Source: Alternaria dauci
Lineage: Eukaryota; Ascomycota; Dothideomycetes; Pleosporales; Pleosporaceae
Reading direction: 5' to 3'
Assembly: GCF_042100115.1 (NCBI RefSeq)
Contig: NC_091277.1
Span: 434,001 to 498,000, forward strand
Length of the DNA stretch: 64,000 nucleotides
Numbering within the stretch: position 1 is the first letter of the stretch; each line of letters opens with the position of its first letter. The position numbers and the translations under genes were made by a program. Under the pieces are notes generated by a model. It had not been told where the DNA came from, did no database searches, and saw nothing but the letters and a program-made list of their open reading frames with translations. Below are positions 21,320 to 32,500 of the stretch, one piece after another.

Positions 21320-22666
21320 ATGGCTGGAGCAAAGATCTTTTCGATAGAGGGCAAGGGCCTAAAACTCACCACCGCAGAGGATATTGAGCCACACATCCAG
21401 GACCTGAAGAGCAACGACGATGTAGAGGAGATCAAGTTCTTGGGAAACACACTGGGCATCGGAGCCAGCGAGGCGCTTGCAAAGGTCTTGGAGAGCAAGA
21501 AGAACCTACAGGTAATATTTACCACCCCGCTTGACCGCAATGTCAAAAAAAGGAACTGACCCAAACTCCAGGTCGCAAACCTCGCCGATATCTTCACTTC
21601 GCGTCTCCTTTCTGAGATCCCACCTGCGCTGTCGCACCTCCTCACCTCTCTCCTTACCCTACCAAATCTCCACACCGTCGATCTTTCAGACAACGCGTTC
21701 GGCCTCAACACCGTTGCCCCGCTCGTAGACTTCCTGTCGCAACATACCCCACTTCGCTACCTTTACCTCAACAACAACGGTCTCGGGCCCGCAGCCGGCG
21801 TCCTTGTCGCCGATGCACTCACTGCGCTTGCTGCCAAAAAGGAAGCAGCAAGAAAAGATGGCAAAGACGTCCCCGACCTCGAGCTCGTAATCTGCGGTCG
21901 CAACCGTCTGGAGAACGGCAGCATGGCCGCATGGGCAAAAGCATACGCTGCCAACAACGGCATCAAGACCATCAAGATGACACAGAACGGTATTCGTCAG
22001 GAGGGCATCTCACACCTCATCACCAACGGTCTCGCACACCTGTCTAAACTAGACACGCTCGATCTCCAGGACAACACATTCACAGCCATGGGCGCAAATG
22101 CCCTAAGCAAAGCCGTCGGAAACTGGACCGAGCTCCGCGAACTTGGCGTAGGTGACTGTCTCCTCAGCGGACGCGGAGGCGTTGCGCTCGCCGCTGCGCT
22201 GGAGAAGGGCAAGAACAAGAAGGTTGAAATCCTTCGCCTCCAGTTCAACGATATTAACGCCAAGGGTCTTGCTGGCCTGGCCTCGGCCTCTTCGTCTGCC
22301 CTCCCTGCTCTCCGTCGTGTAGAGATAAATGGCAACAAGTTCGATGAGGAGGATCCTAGCATTGAGAAACTTCGTAGTGTGCTCGATGAGCGGAAAGAGG
22401 CGTCTGGTGAGCACGAGGACGACGAGGAGTACTGGGGTCTGGACGAGCTAGATGAGTTGGAGAGCGAGGATGAAGATGAAGAGGAGAGTGACGCGGAGGA
22501 GAAGCGAGGTGATGGCGATGACGACGAGGAGGGTGTCGAGGTCGAGGAGAAGGCTGCGAGACAGATTGTTGAGGACACCAAGGCTGAGGAGAGTAACGTG
22601 CCACAGGAGAAGGATAAAAAGGTTGACGATTTGGCGGACCTCATGTCCAAGACGGAAATCAAGTGA
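21320..22666 (+). CDS. RNA1: Ran GTPase-activating protein (RanGAP)
   Basis: Exons 21320-21511 and 21572-22666 (60-nt intron) give 428 residues. The product is a leucine-rich-repeat protein: repeats such as LPNLHTVDLSDNAFG, LRYLYLNNNGLG and LSKLDTLDLQDNTF build the RanGAP horseshoe. Its catalytic Arg finger is probably Arg75 in FTSRLLSEIP, matching the position known in fission yeast Rna1. After about residue 350 comes a long acidic tail (DEDEEESDAEEK) that is family-typical and contacts Ran. Rna1 is cytosolic and stimulates GTP hydrolysis on Ran, driving nucleocytoplasmic transport direction. Met 21320 begins the conserved AKIFSIEGKGLKL stretch. Confidence 0.92.
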
Positions 22667-23025
22667 GAGGCTTGCATTGGGCATGGGAATAGTGTTTTGA
22701 GACTGAGGAGGCCTTGTCATGCATTTAGCGACTTGGGACGGTCAGTGAGGGTTTCTTTGAGTAGGTTCGTAGGAATTGATACCACAGATCTTTCTTCATA
22801 TCGCCTTCACATTTTCACAGTGAGGAAGGAAGCCTTGATACAGGTTTCTATAAGGCAGAAGCTACATGCGGTTCATTGGGTTGTCCTGCAGACGGCTTAA
22901 TTATGTATACAGGTTCATGTTCGTATGCCATTTGACAATATCTCGTTAGAGTCCATCTAATCCCTCTTGTTCCTCCAGCTTCCCAGGTGCGTTATCGAAA
23001 TCCGTGGCCACGCCTACCATGTCAC
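22667..23025. other. Convergent intergenic spacer
   Basis: These 359 bases lie between the RNA1 stop and the stop of the SMP-domain gene on the other strand. It is expected to hold the two 3' UTRs; nothing else is seen. Confidence 0.55.
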
Positions 23026-24308
23026 TCAGTTGATGTAGTCACACTCGTCACAGATCTCGCCGTCTTCTAGCTGAGAGTGATCGCACTCATTGGTACAGCC
23101 ACGGCCCTTGTTCACGAGAGGCTTCTTGTGGGCTTTGTTCCCGCCATTCTCCAACTCCTCATCAACCTTTTGAAGATCTTTGTCGAGTTTAGAATGCTCC
23201 TTGCGGTGTTCCGTTGCGGAAGAGTTGGAAACGTCACTGAGAGATTCTTGTCGTCTACGCGAGATGAAAGACTGCGCAGTGTCACGCAGATTCTCGTTCT
23301 TGTTCTGGCGAGATTGCCCCCCGGGTGAGGTAACGCTTTTGCTATTCGCACGAGAACGTCCGCTGCTGGCAACCGATCCATGCTTTGCTGAACCGTCACT
23401 CTCCACAATGCCGTGGATAGTACGAACTTCAACAGGTTGTGGCTGGCCGGTCCCTGGTTTGGTGGTAGTTTCGGTCTCGGTCTCGGTCTTGAGTCTAGTG
23501 GCCATATCTGCATGGTGGAACTCGTTCAGCCTCTCTTGCACGGGTTGTTGTTGAGGTGATGTAAAGTTCCTGCTGTTGGCATGAGATCGTCCACCGATGG
23601 GACTTGAAACGGTCCCGGAGCCACTGCTTAGCGACAGCTGACGCTCACGTCTAGCTGCGACAGACTGCGCTGCAGCAGCGATACCACCTCTCTCAGTATG
23701 ACCATGGGCACGAGCTTCGAGAGAATGGAGGTGGTCAGCCTCAGCCTTGGTGACAGTGCCTTGCGCGATCTTCGGTTCGATCTTAGCGATTTCCTTCTGG
23801 AGCTCAGCTTCGACTTCGGGATGAGGAGCATTGGTATGGCCGACGGCCTTTTGCAATTCTGTAACATTGTCAGTATGTGTCTCAATATTCAGCTGAAGGT
23901 CAATTGGGTGGATGTGTATTGGGTTTATGCACTTACTACTGACGATGCTCTGAGCGATACGAAGTACCTCGATGGTTGCCTCCTCAGAGCTGCCATCTAC
24001 AGCGGCATGCAGGTCCTTGGCGGCCATCAGCAGGGAACGATGAGGAGCCTGATCGTGACTGGGTCCCTGATATTGCACACCTTGTTAGCAATAGCTAGGG
24101 ATTCGACGGCAGAGATAATGCGGACCGCTCTGCCGTCACGTATAGCGACGTTCTCAGTCAGAATGCGAGCCTCGTCCGCCGTGATGCTGCATGGATCGGA
24201 CTTGAGCTTCTTGAGAACAGACTCCAGTTGATCCTGAAATCGCTGAGAGGCAGTGGTAGCATCAGTGCTGACGTCCGAAGTCGTCTTCTCGCTGAGAATG
24301 TCGCTCAT
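23026..24308 (-). CDS. SMP-domain (LEA-like) protein
   Basis: Exons 24081-24308, 23937-24015 and 23026-23858 give 379 residues. The second intron (23859-23936, GTAAGT, ACTGAC branch, ACAG) is clear. The first (24016-24080) needs a weak GTGTGC donor, with a CTGAT branch. The N-terminus has ITADEARILTENVAIRDG and, after a helical part, VTKAEADHLHSLEARAHGHT followed by GGIAAAAQSVAARRE (about 137-173), which resembles the seed maturation protein (SMP) domain of plant LEA proteins, also found in fungi. The rest is polar and Ser-rich. The C-terminus ends in a Cys-rich tail with four cysteines as two pairs (CTNEC and CDEC) in an acidic context, possibly metal-binding. A role in desiccation or spore stress is inferred only from the domain. 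Confidence 0.75.
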
Positions 24309-24770
24309 GATGGCTTTTAGAGGTGGAGTTGTAGGTGATGCTTGAGTAGAAGAAGTGGTTGGCTGAAAGTGCGGAGAAGAGAGGCGAGGTAGTGGTGTTC
24401 TGTGTTAGTGGTGACGTCGCTCTATGAAAGCAAAGTGTAGAAGCAAATGGCGAGATCAGACAACACTGACAACAGTTCCTTCCCGAACAAGGTGAGCACC
24501 CGAGACATATTTGAAATTTGATGGAACACTTCCCCAAGATAAAGCAGACGCCGCCTACGAGCTTGGATATGATGCAGTTTGCTCTTTCCACGCAAATGAC
24601 AGGCAGCTACCATGACAATGAAGGAGAGAAATTGCTAACACGATGCCGCTTCATATAGAGCTCGACATTCTTTTACCCGCTAGAAGATGAAACAATCTCG
24701 CGAAAATACCTTGACCGCATGAGTAGTGAAGGATAGAGTAAAACAATAATTGTACCTGCATACATCACAT
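24309..24770. other. Spacer upstream of the SMP-domain gene
   Basis: This is 462 bases containing the promoter of the minus-strand SMP-domain gene and the 3' edge of the decayed gene beyond it. No other feature is seen. Confidence 0.5.
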
Positions 24771-25450
24771 TCAAAACCGCCACCATTCATAGCCGTCTCC
24801 TTCACCAAAAGGGCCCAAATCATTGTCTATGTCAATATCCAAATCAGCTCACCTACCACGCTTCCGCTCAGCTGCTTCTTCAGTGTTACCTAAATCGCTT
24901 GCCATGCCCATATTCTCAAGTATATAATCCATGTCCTTCTGTTTCGTGTACGCATTAAACGCATCAAATTTAGCAAGAAAACCAAACTATATCGCCAAAT
25001 CGTCTTTTGGGGAGATATTGAGGATCCGGATATTGCTCTAACGACGGTCTCGGACGATTCCGAAACTGTGTTCATAGACAGAATGTCCTTCAGAATCAAA
25101 GTGAAAGTCGTCATCGTCCTGCGCAAGTGATCAGTCCTCCCCATCGTCGGCATCGGAGATGTCCTTTTTATTGCCGTGTTCGACTATTGGGTCGACGGCG
25201 TTGGAATTATGCGCCTCGATAACGCTACTTCCATTGATGTCTCTACAGTTTGGATCTTCCTACTGCAATGCAGCATCGACATGTAGTTTACTAGGACCAG
25301 GAGCGATCCATGTAGCTCGACATTCCTCAACTTCCGTCGCTGCGGCTGTTGTGCCAACCTCGGTTTTCTCTACGCTCAGTGATTCAGCCGACATATCGAC
25401 GCATCGCGGTCTTCACAGGCTGCACGCTTCAGCGCTGGCGGTAAACTCAT
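24771..25450 (-). pseudogene. Decayed gene: one reading frame with five stops
   Basis: On the minus strand one frame runs 208 codons from ATG 25394 to a terminal TGA (24771-24773). It is interrupted by TAG 25260-25262, TGA 25131-25133, TAG 25038-25040, TAG 24987-24989 and TGA 24849-24851. Between the stops the sequence is protein-like and acidic: AQDDDDFHFDSEGHSVYEH, FGFLAKFDAFNAYTKQKDMD, and a tail ending GEGDGYEWWRF. A second ATG at 25450 starts a frame that would need one frameshift to join near 25394. All five stops fit single C-to-T changes (three CAG to TAG, two CGA to TGA). Spliced alternatives would need several introns that all preserve the frame; only the last stop could plausibly lie in an intron. 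No family is recognised. Confidence 0.6.
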
Positions 25451-25886
25451 GTTGATCTTTTAATAGCTGGCAGACGGATCGATAACGAACCGTTAGTTTG
25501 GGAGGTTGAGAATAAAAGCAAACAAGGGGTCCGAACGAATGCGATGACGAAAATGACCCTCAGTGGCCGTGGAAGGGTAGGATTCCAGCTGATGTGCACA
25601 AATCTAACCTGTTTTATAGACTAGGCTCATTGTTTCGTCAATTCAGAAGGCTGCACAGCAAACGAGTTTAAAGGACACAGAAGGTTGGTTTGACGATAGC
25701 GTCCGCTGCAGTATAGCCGTTGGCAAGAGATCTTGGTGTTCGCTGCGCGATGACGCGGCCGCTGCCGAAAAGCCGAGGAGCAAGGATGAGAGCCCCACCG
25801 AAATCCCGCCGTCAAGCCTCAACACCCACCTCTACCACTCTACCTGCTCCAATGACCTGCGCCACATATATGTTTACTCTGCCAGA
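25451..25886. other. Spacer before the IQ-motif gene
   Basis: This is 436 bases holding the promoter and 5' leader of the plus-strand gene at 25887. Short minus-strand frames here are not convincing. Confidence 0.5.
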
Positions 25887-27688
25887 ATGGCCAGCGCCCA
25901 AGATGTCGCGGCTCGCAAGTCGGACACGGGTGCGGACGAGCAAAAGCAAGCCGCGCAGATGATCCAGCGCAACTACCGCGGCTATCGAGAGCGTAGGCAG
26001 CTTCAAGGCATGGGCCTCGATGCTAGCGCACGCTGGGCAGAGGTCCGAGACGTTTGTGGTACATTGGAAGACATGCAACTAATGGTACCAGGCTATACGC
26101 GACGGTCAGCAGTCTACCATGATATCTACTGCGCCTAAGCTAAATCTCCAAAGCGAAATGGCGTAATGCGACGAGACCCAGGCCGCGCGTGGAAGAAGCG
26201 GCTCTGCGCGAGAACCTCACCACGCCCGAAGAACGCTCACGAGCAAATTCCACGGCGGCGCGCGAGAAGTGGAAGCGGGTAGGCGAGATTGCGCGGCGAG
26301 CAGGAGCCGACGATCCTTACGATGTCTCGCCCACGGACGACGAGGATGCGCCCGAGAACCACACTGAACAACGGCGGAAGCAGAACGAGTCAAAGGCCGA
26401 GCGTGAGAAGACGGCCAAGATGATGGATCTCCAGTACTTTTTGGAAATGGTGGATCAGAAGCATCGCTATGGTAGTAATCTACGGGCTTATCACGACCAG
26501 TGGAAGAAAGCAGACACCCACGAGAACTTCTTCTACTGGCTAGACAGTGGCGAAGGTAAGAACTATGAGCATCCAACAGTCTCCAGAGAGAGGTTGGACA
26601 CGGAGAGGGTGCGCTATCTGTCGCGAGAGGAGCGCCAAAACTACCTGGTTACCATTGACGACGAAGGCCGGTTGTGCTGGGCCAAGAACGGCGAACGGCT
26701 CAACACCACTATGGATTACAAAGATAGTGTGAATGGTATTGTACCAGTCGACGACGATACCCCGGCCTACGGTCCCAAGGCCAAACTCCACTCTGGCCAG
26801 AGTAAGACGCTACGACGAGGTTCGATGATTTCGCTGAGCTCAAGCTCGTCAATATCGGAGAGCGATGCGGAAGCAGAACACTACGTCAATGAGGATCTCG
26901 ACAAGGCTAAGGGCCTTTCGAAACTCAAACATGTGTCAGCCGCGACCATCCTAAATCACCTACTGCGGAGTTCTGTGAAACCAAACTCATGGATATTCGT
27001 AAGATGTGCTGCGCTCCTTGCTCCAGGCTGACGTACTAATCCGGCATAGGTAGCCGATACATCATTCCGCCTATACGTCGGAATCAAGCAATCGGGTGCC
27101 TTCCAGCACAGCTCTTTCCTACACGGGGCTCGCATTTCTGCCGCGGGTCTGATAAAAGTCAAGGATGGCCAGCTGAGGCGCCTCTCCCCCCTGTCTGGCC
27201 ACTACAGACCTCCTACCAAGAACTTTCGCGCGTTCGTGCATTCGATGAAGGAGAATGGAGTAGACATGTCCCGCGTCTCCATCTCGCGGTCGTACGCCGT
27301 CCTCGTCGGTCTCGAAGCCTACGTCAAGACACGCAAGAAGTTTAAGCATGGGGTCGAGCATGTCAAAGAGGCAGAGACCAAGGTCGTACATCCAGAAGAA
27401 TACGAACGAAAGATCGAAGACCAAAAGGACAAGAGCGAAAGTGCACAGAAGGAACGACAACTACTTGCACAAGAGGCGGAGAGGAAAGAGGCAGAGAAGA
27501 AGCAGACCAGCTTTGGTCGGCGACTGTGGAAAAGGCTCAGTCGAGGTGGTGGTGAGAACGACGACCTGACGCCCAAAGAACGAGAGGCCGCCAAGCAGAA
27601 GAGGAAGAAGTGGATATCCAAGTCAGGGGAAGACGTCGAAGATGGTATTCCGCCTGCTGGGCGTCGGGAGTCTGCCCCTGCATCGTGA
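25887..27688 (+). CDS. IQ calmodulin-binding motif protein
   Basis: Exons 25887-26058, 26154-26998 and 27050-27688 give 551 residues. Intron 1 (95 nt, GTACAT...CCAAAG) was chosen because it restores the frame into KWRNATRPRP; intron 2 (51 nt, GTAAGA, ACTAAT branch, ATAG) is clear. The IQ motif MIQRNYRGYRERR lies at residues 25-37 and would bind calmodulin or a related light chain. The middle holds DLQYFLEMVDQKHRYGSNLR and a block with FFYWLDSGEGK and YLSREERQNYLV, conserved in a fungus-specific family. The C-terminal ~120 residues are strongly charged and coiled-coil-like (QKERQLLAQEAERKEAEKK). The family is common in filamentous fungi but its function is not known to me. Confidence 0.82.
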
Positions 27689-29568
27689 GCGGCTGGATAC
27701 GAAGCGGGCTACAAAGCGGGCTGCGACTGTTCCTGCATGACCCCATACCTATCTACGACCTACCTGCCCGTAGCTATTTTTACGTGCCTACGATGTCCCC
27801 ATCATCGATTGACCGAGTATTGTTAGCCAATTTGTCGTTATTGAAAGAAGACCATTTCCAAGACGGTGTAGATCTACCGTATTTCGCGTGGTGTCATAGC
27901 TAGATCATCGTGGTCGCGCGCGATGAATGCACGTCTATCGAAAACGTAGAATCCAGGAACCAGAAAACAGGTAATGTCGTGACTCGTTCGCTTTCCAAGC
28001 CTCCGGACCCCGTTCCGTGCCGCCATCATTCTTACGAACGGCGGCGACTGACATCATACACGTCGTCACGGACCCAGAATTCTCATCTTTCTTTTTTGGT
28101 TACGAAAGGTGTCTTCCTGTCGCAGCCTGTTATTCGAGCATGACTCGGCAAATTTGCAAGATAGGGGTGCCTGCGCTGAAGTAATCGATCGTGCGTCTGC
28201 GCAGAATTGCTTGTGCAGCTGTGGCGCAAACAAAATTATGGGTACGACGGAGGTGTCTGGATCGAGGCCGCTACGTAAAGGCAGTCCTCATCGAGAAGAC
28301 GTTGTGTATGTGAGTGTGTGTATAGGCTCACTTTGGTGTCAATAAAATCCCCGGACGTTGGCTACCGTGGTAATGTAGAGTCCGCCTGCAGCCTCTTAGC
28401 GGTGCGTCGTGTTACTCGCAGTTGGGAAGCGGCCAACGTCCCGACCGTTGCGCTGGAGCCCCGCCGTTCATCGTATCGAGACACGGCGTGGTGTGAGCTC
28501 GTCCAGCTTCAGCCAGCACAGGAGCCTCCGGACGTGATACCTTTCGGGTGCGCTGTGCCGAATCCCGTCGTTCCTGATCTCCCAGCCGCAGTAACGCAGG
28601 GTCTTCTTTTTCCCATGCCATGTCGCGCTGCAAGCTCGTGGTGTGCTCACGATGGTGGTACCGAGGGGTGCTAGCGCGTGCACCGATCGGCCGCCAAGAA
28701 AGAAGCTATAGCCATACTAAGCGACGTTTGAACAGGGGAGCTCCCGACGCTGTGACGTCAGTAGTTGGACAATAATGATACGCGTCGCTGCAACCTGCTT
28801 GCACACACGGCACGACTTGCTCTTTCATCCTGCTGCATGCACCTTTCTGATAGGAGGTCCAATCATTTCCGCCAGGGATCTTGTACCCGATACACGAAAG
28901 AAGGCCAGCCACAGCGCCGTCGATCGGGCCTGGACTCTGTGTGCTTTTGCTTCACCAGCTCGTCTTGCACTGCATCTTTGCCTGCTCCGGGGCATCTGCA
29001 GCCCGGCATTGGCCTGGCAGAGATGCGACAAGTCTCCCAAACCTCTCTTCTTGCATGCCATTGGTATGCTCTTGCAGTGACTAGAGCTGTCCAATGCAGA
29101 GAGTACCATCACCAGTCTTTTGGCTAGGGTGTTTCAGCTCCACTTCCTGGGGCAATTCAACTTCCACCCTGGTAGCAGCCCGCCCTCCGCGGTTCATCGA
29201 CGATGCCAAACCATCCCGTTTCCAGCCACAAGCCGTTCCCACCCCTGCTGCAGCAGCTACCCGCTTTGTCTCACCACGCTGAGTGGAGGCCATTCGACCA
29301 GGATGCGCTGACGCCCCGCTCAAGGCTGAAGCTTGTCAGTAGTGTGACGCAATACTCCTCTCGTTCGTTGCACACAGTATGGCGCCAAAGCAGGTTTACC
29401 ACGCCTCTCCACAACTGAGGCGCAAGCTCTGGTTCAAGGAGGCCAGCATTCGACGTCATCAGTTCCAACATGCTCACGGATCAGACGCGGTATCATAAAT
29501 GCCTGCTCCTCTGTGATCCTTCCGTCTTTTTCTTCCCATACAAAGACGACCCATTCGTCAATTGATAT
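27689..29568. other. Long gene-free spacer upstream of the LEA-like gene
   Basis: This is 1.9 kb. Many short frames on both strands overlap without family resemblance, start context or splice logic. The right part probably holds a long promoter and leader of the gene at 29569. No repeat, transposon scrap or RNA gene is recognised. Confidence 0.55.
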
Positions 29569-32500
29569 ATGACAGACAACTCATCCTCCCACAACTACTC
29601 CTACTACTCTTTCCCCCCAACCCCTAATAGGAATTCCCCCCGTTCCGCACGCTCTCAGTCTGTATCAAGCAACAAGTCAGGAAGCAGCCATCATCGAGCT
29701 ACTTCCTACAGCACATCATCATACACGGTGCATCACGGACACGATAACTCGTATAACGTCTCGAGCGTTCTATTCAACAACATGCCTTCCCCCGCAGCAG
29801 GAAAGGGTGACACCCCCCGCACCCCTACCAAGCTCGGACGCAAGCCGCAATCATCTGCCCCCAAGCTGAACAAGCCTCAGCTGGGCAAGTCGGAGGACGC
29901 CCCCACCCCCGACGTGCCCGAGCAGGCCGAGGATTTGAAGCAGCAAGGACAGGAAAAGGCCGAGGACGCAAAGAGCCAGGCGCAAGACACTGCCGAAGAC
30001 ACCAAGCAGAAGGGTGAGGAAGCTGCCCAAGACACCAAGGGCAAGGCGGAAGAGGCTGCTGAGGACACCACCGGCAAGGTCTCACAAGCTGGTGACGAAC
30101 TCGAGCAAGCCGAACCCAAGCCAATCGACGACGACAACGACGCCGATGAGGAGGAGGACGACGATGACGCCACACACAAGGCAGGAGACGACGCGGAAGA
30201 CACCGCTGAGGATACTGCCGACAACACAGAGGACGACGCCACAGAAACCGCAAGCAAGGCCGCTGACACCGGCAAGCAGGCAGGTGGAGGTGCGCTGAGC
30301 GGTGCTCGCGGTCTCGCTGGCCGCGCATCGAACCTCGCCGGTAAGGCTAAGCAAGACCCGCAAGGGGCTGCTCAAGATGCTGGCAACGACGTCCAGGAGG
30401 GCGCTCAAGAGGCAGCGGAAGACGTGCAGGAAACTGCAGAGGACACCGCTGAGGGCGCTCAAGATACCGCTGAGTCTGCCAAGGACACCGCGCAGTCCAA
30501 GGCCGGTGACGCGAAGGACGCTGCTGAAGACGCCGCTGAGGATGCCCAGGGCACCGCAGAGGACGCAACTGAAGGCGCAACTGAAGACGCCCAAGGAACT
30601 GCAGAGGATGCAACCGAAGACGTTCAGAGCAAGGCTCAGGATGCTACCGACGGCGCCAAGGACGCCGCCGAGAATGCTACCCCCGACCTGAGCATACTCA
30701 AGGGCCTCGAAGTTGACGAGGACGGCTTCATCAAGAACGCAGATGGCGAAACCATCGGACATCTCGTTGAGGGTGATGCTGAGGACCTCGCTGGGTACCC
30801 CATTGGCGACAACGGAGAGATCCTTGACGACGATGGTGATCTCGTTGGCCGCTGCGAACTCACACCCGAGGTGGCTGAGGGTAAGGCCAAAGAAGCTGCT
30901 GGTGAGGCCGGCGACAAGCTGCCCAACATCAGCATCTTGAAGGGTCTCACTGCCGACCGATCTGGTCAGATTCTCAACGAGGATGGCGACTTTGTCGGTC
31001 ACCTTGTTGAGGGCGATCCATCCGCCATTCAGGGCAAGGAGTTCAACGAGAACGGCGAGATTCTTGACGACGACGGCAACGTTATCGCCAAGGCAGAGCT
31101 TTCTCCCGAAGCCGCCGACCTCCCTGCTTACCAGCAAGATGATGACGAGGAAGATGAGGAGGATGATGGTGGTGCCACCGAAGGCGTCACTGAGGGTGTC
31201 ACCGATGCCGTCGACGGAGCCAAGTCTTCCGTAGAGGAGAAGGCTGCCGAGGTTGAGGACGAACTTCCCGGCGTTGAGGCCCTCGAGGGCATGGAGATCA
31301 ACACTCAGGGAGAGATCCTCAACGACGATGGAGAAGTCGTTGGCAACGTTGCTGACGGCGATCTTGAGAACATCGACGACGTCAAGGGCCTCACTGTCAA
31401 CGACAAGGGTGAGGTCGTTGACAAGGACGGCAACGTTCTCGGCACGGTCGAACTTGCTGAGGGTGCTGCCGACAAGCTCAAGGAGTCCGCCTCCGGTGCT
31501 CTCGACACCAGAATCTTGGACGGTCTCAAGGTTAACAAGAAGGGCAAGGTCCTTGACTCTGATGGCGAGGAGATTGGTGAGCTTAAGGAAGGCGAGCTCA
31601 GCGAGTGCGCTGGCAAGAAGCTCAACGAGAAGGGTGAGGTCCTCGACAAGAATGGCAATGTCATTGGCAAGGTTGACGTTGTTCCTGGAGAGGCCGCTTT
31701 CACCGCCATCAAGGAGCTCAAGGAGCAACTTGGTGAACCCCTTGAGGGCGAGGAGGGAGAAGAGGAAGAGAAGGAGGAGGAGGGTGAGGGCGAGCCTGAG
31801 ATGAAGGAGATTACCCCTGAGATCGACGAGCTCGAGGGCTTCAAGGTCAACAAGAAGGGCCAAGTTCTCGATGAGGAGGGTGAGCCCATTGGCGAGCTTG
31901 TTGAGGGCGACCCAGCCAAATGCGCTGGTAAGAAGATCAACGAGAAGGGCGAAGTCGTCGACAAGGACGGCAACGTTCTTGGCAAGGTCAAGGCACTGCC
32001 CAAGATGGTTGAGGCTTCTGAAGTCCCCGAACCTGAAGTCAAGGAAGTTGAAGTTACACCAGACATCAACGAACTTGAGGGCCTGAAGGTCAACAAGAAG
32101 GGCCAGGTCCTCGACGAAGAGGGTGAGCCCATCGGCGAGCTTGTTGAGGGCGATGCCAAGGAGTGCGCCGGAAAGAAGATCAACGAGAAGGGCGAGGTTC
32201 TTGACAAGGACGGAAACGTCATTGGAAAGGTCCAGGCTCTCTCCAGGATGGTCCAGCAGCAAGTCGACGAGGCTGAGGATGCCGCCGAGGAGGCTGGCGA
32301 TGCCGCCGAAGACGCTCAAGACGCAGCTGAAGACGCCCAGGATGCTGCCGAAGAAGCCGAAGACGACGGCCGTCCTCCTCTATCCATTCTTGAAGGCCTT
32401 GCCGTCAACAAGTCCGGCAAGCTCGTCGATTCCAACGGCAACATCGTTGGTGAGCTCATTGAAGGTGATGCGAAGAAGTTGTCCAAGTCTGGCTCTACTT

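Noticed and set aside
27689..29568. Transposon or LTR remnant in the 1.9-kb spacer
   Set aside because: I looked for terminal repeats and transposase or reverse-transcriptase motifs and saw none.
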